In this document: piece by piece, positions 1 to 7,805 of the stretch
How positions within the stretch are numbered: the first letter of the stretch is position 1
Layout of the letters: each line of letters opens with the position of its first letter
Assembly (NCBI RefSeq): GCF_001422325.1
Contig: NZ_LMMR01000006.1
Coordinates: 186,001 to 250,000 of the forward strand
Direction: 5' to 3'
Source of the DNA: Leifsonia sp. Leaf264
Lineage (GTDB): Bacteria > Actinomycetota > Actinomycetes > Actinomycetales > Microbacteriaceae
Length of the DNA: 64,000 bases
Made by a program: the position numbers and the translations under genes
Notes under the pieces: model-generated
Databases searched by the model: none
What the model saw: only the letters and a program-made list of their open reading frames with translations
What the model was told of the DNA's origin: nothing

Positions 1-263
1 CCGTAGCCGAGAGCAACCTGCAACACGGTGACGACGAGTGCGTACCGCAGGGTGAACAGCAATGCCGTCAGGACGTCCGGGTCCGAGAACAACCGAGTGA
101 TGTTGTCGAGGCCGTTGAACGTGAAGCCTGTCAGGGGGCTACCCGTGAAGAAGGTGTAACCGAGGGAATTCAGAACGGGGAGGAGCATCACCACTACGTA
201 GACGAGAAGTGCTGGTCCGAGGAGGACGATCGCTGCTCTGCGGTCAGAGAAAACGGATTTCAT
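1..263 (-). CDS. Sugar ABC transporter permease, N-terminal part (cut by window edge)
   Basis: The frame begins at an ATG whose complement lies at 261-263 and runs off the left edge, so only about 87 residues are visible. They show a short basic N-terminus (MKSVFSDRRAA), a first membrane helix (about residues 11-32), a periplasmic-side segment containing FNGLDNITRLF, and the start of a second helix. This is the usual N-terminus of MalF/UgpA-type permeases. It lies about 100 bp downstream of a solute-binding lipoprotein gene on the same strand, with a strong hairpin between them, so it is the membrane channel of the same importer. The EAA loop that would confirm the family is outside the window. 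Confidence 0.85.
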   Translation of the reverse strand, partial: MKSVFSDRRAAIVLLGPALLVYVVVMLLPVLNSLGYTFFTGSPLTGFTFNGLDNITRLFSDPDVLTALLFTLRYALVVTVLQVALGY

Positions 264-309
264 GTGGGTGTTCCTTTGTGATGCGTGCGTGGCGGCAGAG
301 GCCGCCTAG

Positions 310-360
310 ACCGAGCCCGCGGACGGCTGCATGGACACAGCCGCCCGCGGGAGCCTTGGT
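310..360 (-). promoter_or_regulatory. Intercistronic hairpin between solute-binding protein and permease genes
   Basis: An inverted repeat with arms of about 20 bases (310-330 and 337-360, a few mismatches, loop near ATGGAC) lies just after the stop codon at 364. It has no T-run and sits inside an operon. It therefore looks like an mRNA-stabilising or partial-termination element that keeps solute-binding protein levels above permease levels, rather than an operon terminator. Confidence 0.6.
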
Positions 361-363
361 CTG

Positions 364-1665
364 TTACAGGTCGGCCTGCACCAGCTTCATGAACTCTTCA
401 GCGGTGATCTTCCCATCGACCAGAGAGGCGATGTTGTTCCAGGAAGTCGTGCTGGCCTTCGAGCTGAAGTAGGTCTCAAACCAGACCACGCTCTGCGACG
501 TCTCCTCGATCTTCTGCTGCACCAACGTGGTGAGGTCGTCTGTTTCGACCGGGGTGTTCACCTTGAAACCAGAGATCTGACCGCTCTCCTTCAGGGCCGC
601 GGAACCGAAGTTCTCGGCGATGCACTTCACCCACGCTCCGACGTTCTTGTCGTAGCTCTTTTGAGACAGGGCGGTCGGGACACCAATGTTGGCGGGAAGC
701 TGATCGATGGAGCCCTTGCCGCCTTCGACTTCGGGGTAGGCGAAGAAGCCGATGTTCTCGCTGCCGATCTTGTTGGCGGTTTCGTCGGCGAAGTTCGGAA
801 GGGCCCAGCTGCCCATGTACATGATCCCGGCCTTCCCGGTCAGGAAGTCGGAGATGATTGTGTTGTAGTCGACGGCCTCCGGAGCCTTCCCGAGGTACCC
901 GGCAGTGCCGAGGTCGGCGATCGCCTGAGCCGCCTTCACGTACTCGGGGTCAGTCAGCTTCGTCTTACCGTCGCGGATGTCTGCCATCGCGTCCGGGCCG
1001 AGCTCACGGAACAGGTATCCACTGATAAGCCGGGTCACTGGCCAACCCTGACCGCTTGCTCCGGTGGCGAACGGCTGCACTCCGGCATCGTTCAAGACCT
1101 TCGCTGCGTTCGTCAACTCGTCCCAGGTGGTGGGCACCTCAAGACCGTTGTCGGCGAAGATCTGCTTGTTGTACCAGAAGCCCTCGATGTTGAACTGGAA
1201 CGGCAGCGCGTTGACGTTCCCGCCGTACAGGTTCTCAATCGTCGACCTGGCGGCTGGAAGCAAGTCATCGCTGACGCCCAGCTTGTCGAGCTCGGCCGCG
1301 ACATCGACCAGCTGGCCGGCCTCGTCAAGCGCCTGGGTGACGGTGGGAGCGCCTCCGGCGGAGAACATCGTGGGAAGAGCGTCCTGCCCGGCAAGAAGCT
1401 GAACCTTCTGGTCAAGCTGAGCCTGGGCGATGCTCTGGTCGTCGTACGGCAAGGCTTTGTCTTCGGTGGTGCATTCGTTGCCCGCGAGTTCCTTGATGAT
1501 CGCCGGCGTCGCGGGATCCTCCGTCACGTGCAGGTAGGTGAACTTCGTCGGAGCGGCCGACGATCCCCCGCCCGAACCGCACGCACTCAGCGCGAGAGTA
1601 CTAACTGCCACCGCAGCGAGCACGGGGACGAGACGACGCGTGACGCGTCGGGTTGCTGTGGTCAC
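364..1665 (-). CDS. Extracellular solute-binding lipoprotein of a sugar ABC transporter
   Basis: A 433-residue family-1 extracellular solute-binding protein. The start chosen is GTG at 1663-1665 because AAGGAGG lies directly upstream on the minus strand. A longer in-frame ATG at 1714-1716 lacks such a site and would spoil the signal peptide. Residues 1-28 form a twin-arginine-rich, hydrophobic lipoprotein signal ending in the lipobox LSAC, with the lipidated Cys at about 29, followed by a Gly/Ser linker. The body has the two-lobe pattern of this family (for example FWYNKQIFADNGLEVPTTWDE). It captures a sugar or oligosaccharide and delivers it to the downstream permease. It is divergent from the LacI gene at 1826, with two operators between them. 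The substrate cannot be read from the sequence. Confidence 0.92.
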   Translation of the reverse strand: MTTATRRVTRRLVPVLAAVAVSTLALSACGSGGGSSAAPTKFTYLHVTEDPATPAIIKELAGNECTTEDKALPYDDQSIAQAQLDQKVQLLAGQDALPTMFSAGGAPTVTQALDEAGQLVDVAAELDKLGVSDDLLPAARSTIENLYGGNVNALPFQFNIEGFWYNKQIFADNGLEVPTTWDELTNAAKVLNDAGVQPFATGASGQGWPVTRLISGYLFRELGPDAMADIRDGKTKLTDPEYVKAAQAIADLGTAGYLGKAPEAVDYNTIISDFLTGKAGIMYMGSWALPNFADETANKIGSENIGFFAYPEVEGGKGSIDQLPANIGVPTALSQKSYDKNVGAWVKCIAENFGSAALKESGQISGFKVNTPVETDDLTTLVQQKIEETSQSVVWFETYFSSKASTTSWNNIASLVDGKITAEEFMKLVQADL

Positions 1666-1749
1666 AATTCCTCCTTGAATGCGACGCCTCTGATTGAGAC
1701 GGTTCAACTTGAGCACCGTAACTGCATGCTTTCACGAAAGTCAACGATT

Positions 1750-1788
1750 TTTTGGAGCGCGCCAAAACTTTCTTTGCGCGCTCCAAAA
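1750..1788. promoter_or_regulatory. Tandem LacI-family operators in the divergent promoter
   Basis: Two near-palindromic 18-bp sites face each other: TTTTGGAGCGCGCCAAAA at 1750-1767 and its inverted relative at 1771-1788. The outer 13 bases of the pair (1750-1762 and 1776-1788) are perfectly complementary. The centres are 21 bp apart, two helical turns, on the same DNA face. A central CG step with flanking AT-rich arms is typical of LacI-family operators. The regulator gene starts at 1826, so control of both the transporter and the regulator itself is likely. Confidence 0.75.
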
Positions 1789-1825
1789 TCTGTGCGATGC
1801 TGACCCTGATCCGAGAGGGGCAACG

Positions 1826-2857
1826 GTGACCACGATCAGCACAATCAGCGTTCGCGATGTCGCAGCACGCTCCGGTGTTTCGATCGGCACAGTCTCGAAC
1901 GCATTGAACCGACCCGAAAGGGTCGCGCCCGCGACGCTCAAACGCGTTCAGGCGGCGATCACCGAGCTGGGGTACGTGCCCAACGATGCTGCGCGTCAGC
2001 TGAGCCGGGGGCGAAGCACGACCCTCGGTCTTGTGGTTCTGAATGCTCGTAACCCGTTCTTCATGGACGTCGCCCGCGGCGCTGACGATGCAGCGGCGGC
2101 TGAAGGCCTCACCGTGACGATCGGCAATAGCGACGAGAGCACCGAACGCCAAGACCGTTATCTGGATCTGTTCGAGCTGCAACGGGTCCAAGGAGTCCTA
2201 ATCTCGCCACTCGGGATGCTCGCCGACCGAATAGCGCGTCTGCGGTCGCTGGGGATTCCGTCAGTCGTGATCGGCGGTGGTACGGACGAAATCGGATGCA
2301 GTTCAGTGTCCGTCGACGATGTCGCCGGGGGACAGCTTGCAGCACGACATCTACTTGATGCCGGCCACCGCCGCATAGCGTTCGCTGGCGGGCCATACGA
2401 AATCCGTCAGGTTCGGGACCGCCTCTCCGGCGCCCAATCCGCGATTGCCGACTTCCCGGACGCGACACTGGAGTTGTTGAGCGTCCCACACCTCAGCGTC
2501 CTCGCCGGCCGAGAAGCCGGACAGGGGATCGCTCAGCGCGCACCCGAGGCAAGACCGCAAGCCATCTTCGCCGCTAACGACTTAGTAGCCCTGGGGTTGC
2601 TGCAGGCTTTCACGATGCAAGACGCGAACGTCAGAGTCCCGGAGGACATCGCGATCATCGGCTACGACGACATCGACTTTGCCAGCGCCGCCGTCGTCCC
2701 GCTCTCTTCCGTGCGCCAGCCAAGCCAGCTGATCGGCGAGACCGCCGTCCGGATTCTTCTCGATGAAGTTTCCGACCCTGACCTCGCACCCCGCCGCGTG
2801 ATCTTTCAACCTGAGCTCGTGGTGCGCTCAAGCAGCAACGTCGAAGGGCGGTCGTGA
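1826..2857 (+). CDS. LacI-family transcriptional regulator
   Basis: A 343-residue LacI/GalR repressor. GTG at 1826 is chosen because GAGAGGGG precedes it and the protein then opens directly with the DNA-binding domain; the longer in-frame ATG at 1694 would translate through the operators. Residues about 8-30 are the helix-turn-helix (VRDVAARSGVSIGTVSNALN), followed by the hinge with NDAARQLSRG. The rest is a periplasmic-binding-protein-like effector domain ending with the common IIGYDDIDFASAAVVPLSSV segment. It is divergent from the transporter genes at 364-1665 and most likely represses them until the sugar is present. Confidence 0.93.
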   Translation: MTTISTISVRDVAARSGVSIGTVSNALNRPERVAPATLKRVQAAITELGYVPNDAARQLSRGRSTTLGLVVLNARNPFFMDVARGADDAAAAEGLTVTIGNSDESTERQDRYLDLFELQRVQGVLISPLGMLADRIARLRSLGIPSVVIGGGTDEIGCSSVSVDDVAGGQLAARHLLDAGHRRIAFAGGPYEIRQVRDRLSGAQSAIADFPDATLELLSVPHLSVLAGREAGQGIAQRAPEARPQAIFAANDLVALGLLQAFTMQDANVRVPEDIAIIGYDDIDFASAAVVPLSSVRQPSQLIGETAVRILLDEVSDPDLAPRRVIFQPELVVRSSSNVEGRS

Positions 2858-3383
2858 CGCCCAGCGCGATGGCCGGACCGATACCTAGTGTGAAAGTCCC
2901 TGATGAAGAGGCCGTAACGGAACGCCAATGGAAGTGGTGACGGGAACCAACGTCCCACGGCGGGTGGATACCGAGGCCTCGCGGAACGAGATCGTTCTGC
3001 GCCTGTCTGCAACACCGGCAGGGCGACACGACACGTCGATCCCGGTCTCCTTCGCCATGATGACTTTCAGAGCGGCTGCGTGACGCGATCCAGTCAGACT
3101 GTACGGACATCGACGATTCCGGCTCAATGAGCAACGCTGACGTTCCGGTCACCAGTCACCTCGGTGAGCCCGAACGTCGCACCGACGCTACTGCGACTCA
3201 TTTGAGCGAATGGGGCCCCTGCAGATGCTGGTCGATGTACCTCCGCTTTGCATCAGGTCACCGGAGAGCCCAAGAGTGAACTCCCTGTCCTTGGGAAGCG
3301 GATCCGAAGGGCGACGACTGATCGATGCGTTATGGTCCTGTCGAGGGCTGAGCGCATGCCCACGATTCGCAAGGGGAGAAAGC
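2858..3383. other. 526-bp region without a convincing gene; possible structured-RNA remnant
   Basis: No frame here looks coding: the open frames are short, conflict with each other and lack ribosome sites. The first part (about 2885-3045, plus strand) is rich in short self-complementary stems. Examples are GCGGAACGA paired with TCGTTCTGC around 2975-3002, and GGGA/TCCC near 2942-2955. Unpaired purine-rich joints such as GTGTGAAAGTCC and GAAGAGGC lie between them. The look recalls the 5' domain of a bacterial group II intron, but no domain V hairpin and no intron-encoded protein were seen. It may be a mobile-element scar between the two LacI genes. The last 40 bases serve as leader of the next gene. 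Confidence 0.3.
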
Positions 3384-4424
3384 ATGACTCGGTTCGCTCG
3401 ATCCTCCGCGACCATGCAGGACGTCGCCAATCTCGCCGGCGTATCCGCGAAGACGGTTTCGAACGTGCTGTCCGGTTACGAGCACGTCTCTCCGCAGATG
3501 CGGGAGCGAGTGTTGGCTGCCGTCGGGGAGCTGGGTTATGAGATCAACGTGTCCGCACGCAACCTTCGCGTCGGCCGGTCTCGCGTTATCGGTTTAGCAC
3601 TTCCCGAGTTGAGCCAGGCGTACTTTGCAGAGCTCGCCGATTCCGTGATCCGGTTTGCGGGCGAACGTGGCTACGCAGTTTTGATTGAGCAGACCATTGC
3701 CGACGACGTCAGCGAGGTGAGCACGGCCGCGGCGATGCGCAAGCACTCGATCGATGGGCTCATCTACAGCCCGCTCTCGTTTGCCGCGGACGACGCAGCC
3801 CATCTCGACACTGAATTCCCTCTGGTGATTTTGGGCGACCCCGTTGAGGGGAGCATCGCCGACCACGTGACGATGGCAAATGTGGCGGCAATGCGGGGTG
3901 CGACCGAACACCTTCTGAGTCTCGGACGGACACGAATCGCTTCAATCGGTGCGAATCCGGAAGGGCCTGTGGGCACCGGCGCATCGCGGCTCCAGGGGTA
4001 TGTGGAGGCGTTGCGCAACCACGGGCTCGAGCCGGACCCGGCCCTCATTGTTTCCGCGTCGGTATGGCACCGAACGTACGGAGTCGAGGCGGTCGAGCGA
4101 CTTATCGCGTCTGGTGCCGAGTTTGACGCCATCGTGTGTTTCAACGACGCATTGGCTCTCGGGGCTATGCATGCGCTTCAGAGGTCGGGGCGTCGAATTC
4201 CCCAAGACGTGAGCGTGGTGGGTTTCGATGACATCGAGGACAGTGCATACGCGACACCATCACTGACCACCGTCTCGCCTCGCCGTGACGACATCGCCAG
4301 AACCGCCCTCGACCTGCTGATCGATCAGATCGAAGGCGATGAGCGGCGCGAAAGCCCTCACATCGTCGAGGTCGGATTCACACTGGTGGTGCGTGAGTCA
4401 TCTGCTGGCGTTCTGGTCGTCTGA
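3384..4424 (+). CDS. LacI-family transcriptional regulator of the arabinan operon
   Basis: A 346-residue LacI/GalR regulator. ATG at 3384 is preceded by AAGGGGAG at a good distance; upstream in-frame codons are rejected because they add a non-conserved leader. The HTH lies at residues about 10-32 (TMQDVANLAGVSAKTVSNVL), then the hinge ARNLRVGRSRVIG, then a sugar-binding domain with the typical end VVGFDDIEDSAYATPSLTTV. It is followed in the same direction by a strong palindromic operator (4492-4509) and the importer/hydrolase operon, so it probably represses that operon. The inducer may be an arabino-oligosaccharide, inferred only from the neighbouring enzymes. Confidence 0.93.
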   Translation: MTRFARSSATMQDVANLAGVSAKTVSNVLSGYEHVSPQMRERVLAAVGELGYEINVSARNLRVGRSRVIGLALPELSQAYFAELADSVIRFAGERGYAVLIEQTIADDVSEVSTAAAMRKHSIDGLIYSPLSFAADDAAHLDTEFPLVILGDPVEGSIADHVTMANVAAMRGATEHLLSLGRTRIASIGANPEGPVGTGASRLQGYVEALRNHGLEPDPALIVSASVWHRTYGVEAVERLIASGAEFDAIVCFNDALALGAMHALQRSGRRIPQDVSVVGFDDIEDSAYATPSLTTVSPRRDDIARTALDLLIDQIEGDERRESPHIVEVGFTLVVRESSAGVLVV

Positions 4425-4464
4425 CTGTCCAGCACCCCAACCGACATAACGATTCGGTCGCAAG

Positions 4465-4509
4465 GTTTACATCGATGAAAATCCGGGTTATGTTTACATC
4501 GATGTAAAC
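4465..4509. promoter_or_regulatory. LacI-type operators upstream of the arabinan operon
   Basis: GTTTACATCGATGTAAAC at 4492-4509 is a perfect 18-bp palindrome. A weaker second copy, GTTTACATCGATGAAAAT, lies at 4465-4482. The left halves match and the centres are 27 bp apart. Position between the regulator and the first structural gene (start 4574), plus the central CG, suggest binding by the LacI protein encoded at 3384-4424. Confidence 0.75.
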
Positions 4510-4573
4510 GCACCACGCAGTTATCACTCCAGCGCACTCGAACGATGACGTCGAGGCAGATAGCAGGTATTCA

Positions 4574-5839
4574 ATGAAGAAGCTGATCGGAGCCGTCGCA
4601 GCTGCCGCCGTTATGGCAGCTGGGCTCACCGGATGCGCCGCCCCCACGGGGGCCGACTCCGACGGGAAGGTCTCGTTGACCTTCTGGCACGGATACACCG
4701 AAGCAGACGGCGGGGTGCTCGACAAAATCGTCAAGGACTTCAACGCGTCTCAGGACGACATCACCATCAAGAGCCAGACGAAGACCTGGGCCGTCATCGA
4801 CGACACTCTGCTGCCGGCACTGTCGTCGAAGAATGGTCCGGACCTGGTCGCGATGACCTCCGACCGTCTCCCCGTCTACGCGACCAAGAAGGCGCTCGTC
4901 AACCTTGACGACTTCTACGCCGACCCGAAGAGCAACACCGACGCCCTGAAGCCCGAAGCCGTCGACATGGAGACCGTCAACGGCGTCAAATTCGGCGTAC
5001 CCAGCGGCTTTGTGCCTCTCTCCGTGATCTACAACAAGAAGCTCTTCGCTGACGCCGGCGTCTCCACTTTCCCCACCACGTGGGAGGAATGGGTCGACGT
5101 CTCGAAGAAGTTGACCGTCGACGCTAACGGGGATGGAACGCCCGAACAGTACGGCCTGGTCCTCCCCGACCACGCCACGGTGGGCAACGGCATCTGGCCG
5201 AGCCTGTTCGCCGGCGGCGGAGGTTCCGTGACGAGCAAGGACGGCACCAAAGCGACGATCGACTCCCCTGAGAACGTGGAAACGCTGACGTACTGGGCTG
5301 ACGCGATCCGGAACGACAAGATCTCCCCGGCAGGCGTCGACGGTATTGGCTCCGACGAGCTCTTCACTGCTGGCAAAGCTGCGATGGAGATCGGTGGCCC
5401 GTGGATGGCCGGCGTCGCCACCTCTTCAGGGATCGACTACGGACTGGCTGCCATCCCGGCCGGTCCGGAAGCGCAGGCATCCACCGCGATCGGAATCTCC
5501 CTCGCGGTCACCGATCAAGGCGACGACGCCAAGCAGAAGGCGGCACAGAAGTTCCTCGCCTACTTCAACGACAAGGCGACCGCCACCGCATGGTCTCTCG
5601 GGTCCGGATGGCCGCCACTCCGCACCGACGTGTCGGCCGACGATGTGAGCGCCAACGCGACCGTCGCCAGCCTCACCGAAATCGCGCCTGGAACCCTGCC
5701 GCTGCTTCCCGGGGTTGTGAACAGCGCGGACGTCCTCACCGCCATGGATACGGCAACCCAGAAAGCAGTCGCGGGTGAAGACCCTGCAACTCTGTTGAAG
5801 GAAGCCCAGGCGAGCATCGAAGAAGCACTGTCGAAGTAG
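4574..5839 (+). CDS. Solute-binding lipoprotein, probable arabino-oligosaccharide importer
   Basis: A 421-residue extracellular solute-binding protein of the carbohydrate uptake (CUT1) type. Residues 1-20 are a lipoprotein signal with lipobox LTGC and lipidated Cys21. The mature start VSLTFWHGYTEADGG and the segment FGVPSGFVPLSVIYNKKLF are typical of this family. It is the first gene of an operon with two permeases and three glycoside hydrolases, so it should bind oligosaccharides released from arabinan or arabinosides (inference from neighbours). A GC-rich hairpin after the stop codon separates it from the permeases. The ribosome site is weak (AGCAGG). Confidence 0.92.
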   Translation: MKKLIGAVAAAAVMAAGLTGCAAPTGADSDGKVSLTFWHGYTEADGGVLDKIVKDFNASQDDITIKSQTKTWAVIDDTLLPALSSKNGPDLVAMTSDRLPVYATKKALVNLDDFYADPKSNTDALKPEAVDMETVNGVKFGVPSGFVPLSVIYNKKLFADAGVSTFPTTWEEWVDVSKKLTVDANGDGTPEQYGLVLPDHATVGNGIWPSLFAGGGGSVTSKDGTKATIDSPENVETLTYWADAIRNDKISPAGVDGIGSDELFTAGKAAMEIGGPWMAGVATSSGIDYGLAAIPAGPEAQASTAIGISLAVTDQGDDAKQKAAQKFLAYFNDKATATAWSLGSGWPPLRTDVSADDVSANATVASLTEIAPGTLPLLPGVVNSADVLTAMDTATQKAVAGEDPATLLKEAQASIEEALSK

Positions 5840-5872
5840 ATCCTCAAGGACTCGACCGCCCCATCGATCAGC

Positions 5873-5905
5873 CGTGCGGGGGCTCCACAGTGGAGCCCCC
5901 GCACG
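5873..5905 (+). promoter_or_regulatory. Perfect 16-bp intercistronic hairpin
   Basis: The arms at 5873-5888 and 5890-5905 are perfectly complementary (CGTGCGGGGGCTCCAC and its complement). No T-run follows, and the permease gene starts 14 bases later. This is the same design as the hairpin after the other solute-binding gene at 310-360, and points to partial termination or 3'-end protection of the upstream message. Confidence 0.7.
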
Positions 5906-5918
5906 CTACGGAGACCGC

Positions 5919-6872
5919 ATGACCACCCAGAACCTCCCGCGCCGTCGCGCCTACACGCCGCCCAGACAGCTCGGCGGCCGCACGCCCCTGAACGGCTCCT
6001 TCAGCCGCCGGGCCGCTGTCGTCGGATTCCTCGCCCCGGCCCTCATCGTCCTCGCCGTATTCGTTGGCTGGCCGATGATCTCGGCGCTGCAGCTCTCGTT
6101 TACTGACGCGAGCGGCTTCGGCGACACCTCCTACGTGGGTCTCGACAACTACGTGCGCGTCTTCACCGACACGAACACCGTCCGAGCAATGGGCAACACC
6201 GCCCTGTACGCCGTCCTGTTCACCCCGGTCGCCATCGTCGTCGCGCTCGTCCTCGCGCTCATCGTCAACAGCCCGCGGCTTCCCTTTGCCGGGTTCTTCC
6301 GGTCCACACTCTTCCTCCCGTTCATCGTCTCCCTCGCCGTTGCCGCCTTCGCGTGGTCCTATCTGCTCGACCCGCAGATCGGCCTCCTCAACTACTGGCT
6401 CCAAGGCCTCGGCATCCGCATCGGGAACGTGCTGCAAGATCCCACCCTGGCCATGCCCACAGTTGTGCTCGTCGCAGTCTGGAAGAGCTTCGGCTTCTAC
6501 ATGGTGATCTTCCTCGCCGGGCTGCAGGAAATCCCGACCAGCATCTACGAAGCCGCCCAGCTCGACGGCGCCACCGGATGGAAACGCTTCACCAACATCA
6601 CATTCCCGCTGCTCAGCAACACGATGGCCTTCGTCGTCATCGTCGCACTCATCGCCGCGCTGCAAGCGTTCGACCAGATCTATGTGCTGACCGGCGGCGG
6701 CCCCTACCAGAGCACCGAAACCATTGTGATGCAGATCTACCAGTCCGGCTTCAAGGACCTCGACCTCGGCTTCGCCTCCGCCCTGTCCTACGTCCTACTG
6801 ATCGTGACCCTGCTGCTCAGCCTCGTGCAGTTCCTGTTCTTCGGAAAGCGCGGGGAGGACACCGCATCATGA
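5919..6872 (+). CDS. Sugar ABC transporter permease (MalF type)
   Basis: A 317-residue membrane protein with about six hydrophobic helices, the first near residues 30-52 (VVGFLAPALIVLAVFVGWPM). The cytoplasmic EAA loop is clear: YEAAQLDGATGWKRFTNITF, which contacts the ATPase. ATG at 5919 follows CGGAGA; the longer frame from 5874 begins inside the hairpin and is rejected. The stop overlaps the start of the next permease (ATGA at 6869-6872), so the two channel subunits are made together. No ATPase gene lies nearby, so a shared ATPase is expected. Confidence 0.93.
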   Translation: MTTQNLPRRRAYTPPRQLGGRTPLNGSFSRRAAVVGFLAPALIVLAVFVGWPMISALQLSFTDASGFGDTSYVGLDNYVRVFTDTNTVRAMGNTALYAVLFTPVAIVVALVLALIVNSPRLPFAGFFRSTLFLPFIVSLAVAAFAWSYLLDPQIGLLNYWLQGLGIRIGNVLQDPTLAMPTVVLVAVWKSFGFYMVIFLAGLQEIPTSIYEAAQLDGATGWKRFTNITFPLLSNTMAFVVIVALIAALQAFDQIYVLTGGGPYQSTETIVMQIYQSGFKDLDLGFASALSYVLLIVTLLLSLVQFLFFGKRGEDTAS

Positions 6873-7741
6873 CCGCCATCACCACCAGCCGAGCCCTGAC
6901 TCGATCACGCACCACGACACCACGGCCCGACCTCGGTCGCTGGTTGTTCTTCGCGGCATTCTTGGTCGTGACAGCCGCGATCATGCTTCCAGTGATCATC
7001 ATCGCGCTAACCGCTTTCAAACCAGCATCCGAAGTCAACGCCTACCCGCCCACCCTGCTCCCGCAGCAGTGGACGCTCGACAACTTCCAAGCGATCTTCT
7101 CCGAGCTGCCGTTCGGAAGGCTGATCCTCAACAGTTTCGTCTTCGCCGGCGGCGTCACGATCGCCGCTCTGATCTTCGACTCCATGGCCGCCTACGCCCT
7201 CGCCCGCCTCGACTTCCGCGGCTCGAAAGTGTTGCTCATCGTCATCATCGCCACCCTGATGATCCCGTTTCAGGCGACCCTGATCCCCATTTACCAACTG
7301 GTCGCCCAGCTGGGCTGGGTGAACACCTTCTGGGGACTCATCATCCCCAGAGCGGCAGACGCGTTCGGAATCTTCTTCCTCCGACAGTTCTTCCTCTCTC
7401 TCCCCCGGGATCTCGACAATGCTGCCCGCATCGACGGAGCCTCGGAATGGAGAGTGTTCCGCAGTGTGGTCCTCCCCAACGCCGTCCCTGCCCTGCTGAC
7501 GCTCGGTGTGTTCACCTTCGTGAACAACTGGAACGACCTTCTCTGGCCGCTCGTCTTCACCACCGACCAAGACATGGGAACCATCACCTCCGGGCTCACA
7601 CTGCTGACCGGACCCGGCGGCATCATCCCGCAAGGCGTGATGATGGCCGGCGCGCTCATCGCCGTCCTGCCGCTGCTCGTGATCTTCCTCTTCGTACAAC
7701 GCCGGTTCATCGAGAGCGTCGCAAGCACAGGCCTCAAGTGA
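6869..7741 (+). CDS. Sugar ABC transporter permease (MalG type)
   Basis: A 290-residue second channel subunit. The ATG at 6869 overlaps the previous stop codon by four bases (ATGA), which fixes the start and implies coupled translation. Visible features are an N-terminal helix (LFFAAFLVVTAAIMLPVIII), the MalG-type segment YPPTLLPQQWTLDNF, about six helices, and the EAA loop NAARIDGASEWRVFRSVVLP. It pairs with the 5919-6872 product to form the import channel. Confidence 0.93.
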   Translation: MTAITTSRALTRSRTTTPRPDLGRWLFFAAFLVVTAAIMLPVIIIALTAFKPASEVNAYPPTLLPQQWTLDNFQAIFSELPFGRLILNSFVFAGGVTIAALIFDSMAAYALARLDFRGSKVLLIVIIATLMIPFQATLIPIYQLVAQLGWVNTFWGLIIPRAADAFGIFFLRQFFLSLPRDLDNAARIDGASEWRVFRSVVLPNAVPALLTLGVFTFVNNWNDLLWPLVFTTDQDMGTITSGLTLLTGPGGIIPQGVMMAGALIAVLPLLVIFLFVQRRFIESVASTGLK

Positions 7742-7805
7742 CGCTCCGTTCTGCCGTGACGCATCCGGCTACTCCCCTTCCGCTTCACAACGAGACGAGC
7801 ACGCA

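Noticed and set aside
1694-1825. N-terminal extension of the first LacI gene
   Set aside because: It would translate through the palindromic operators; GTG at 1826 has a ribosome site and places the HTH at the usual position.
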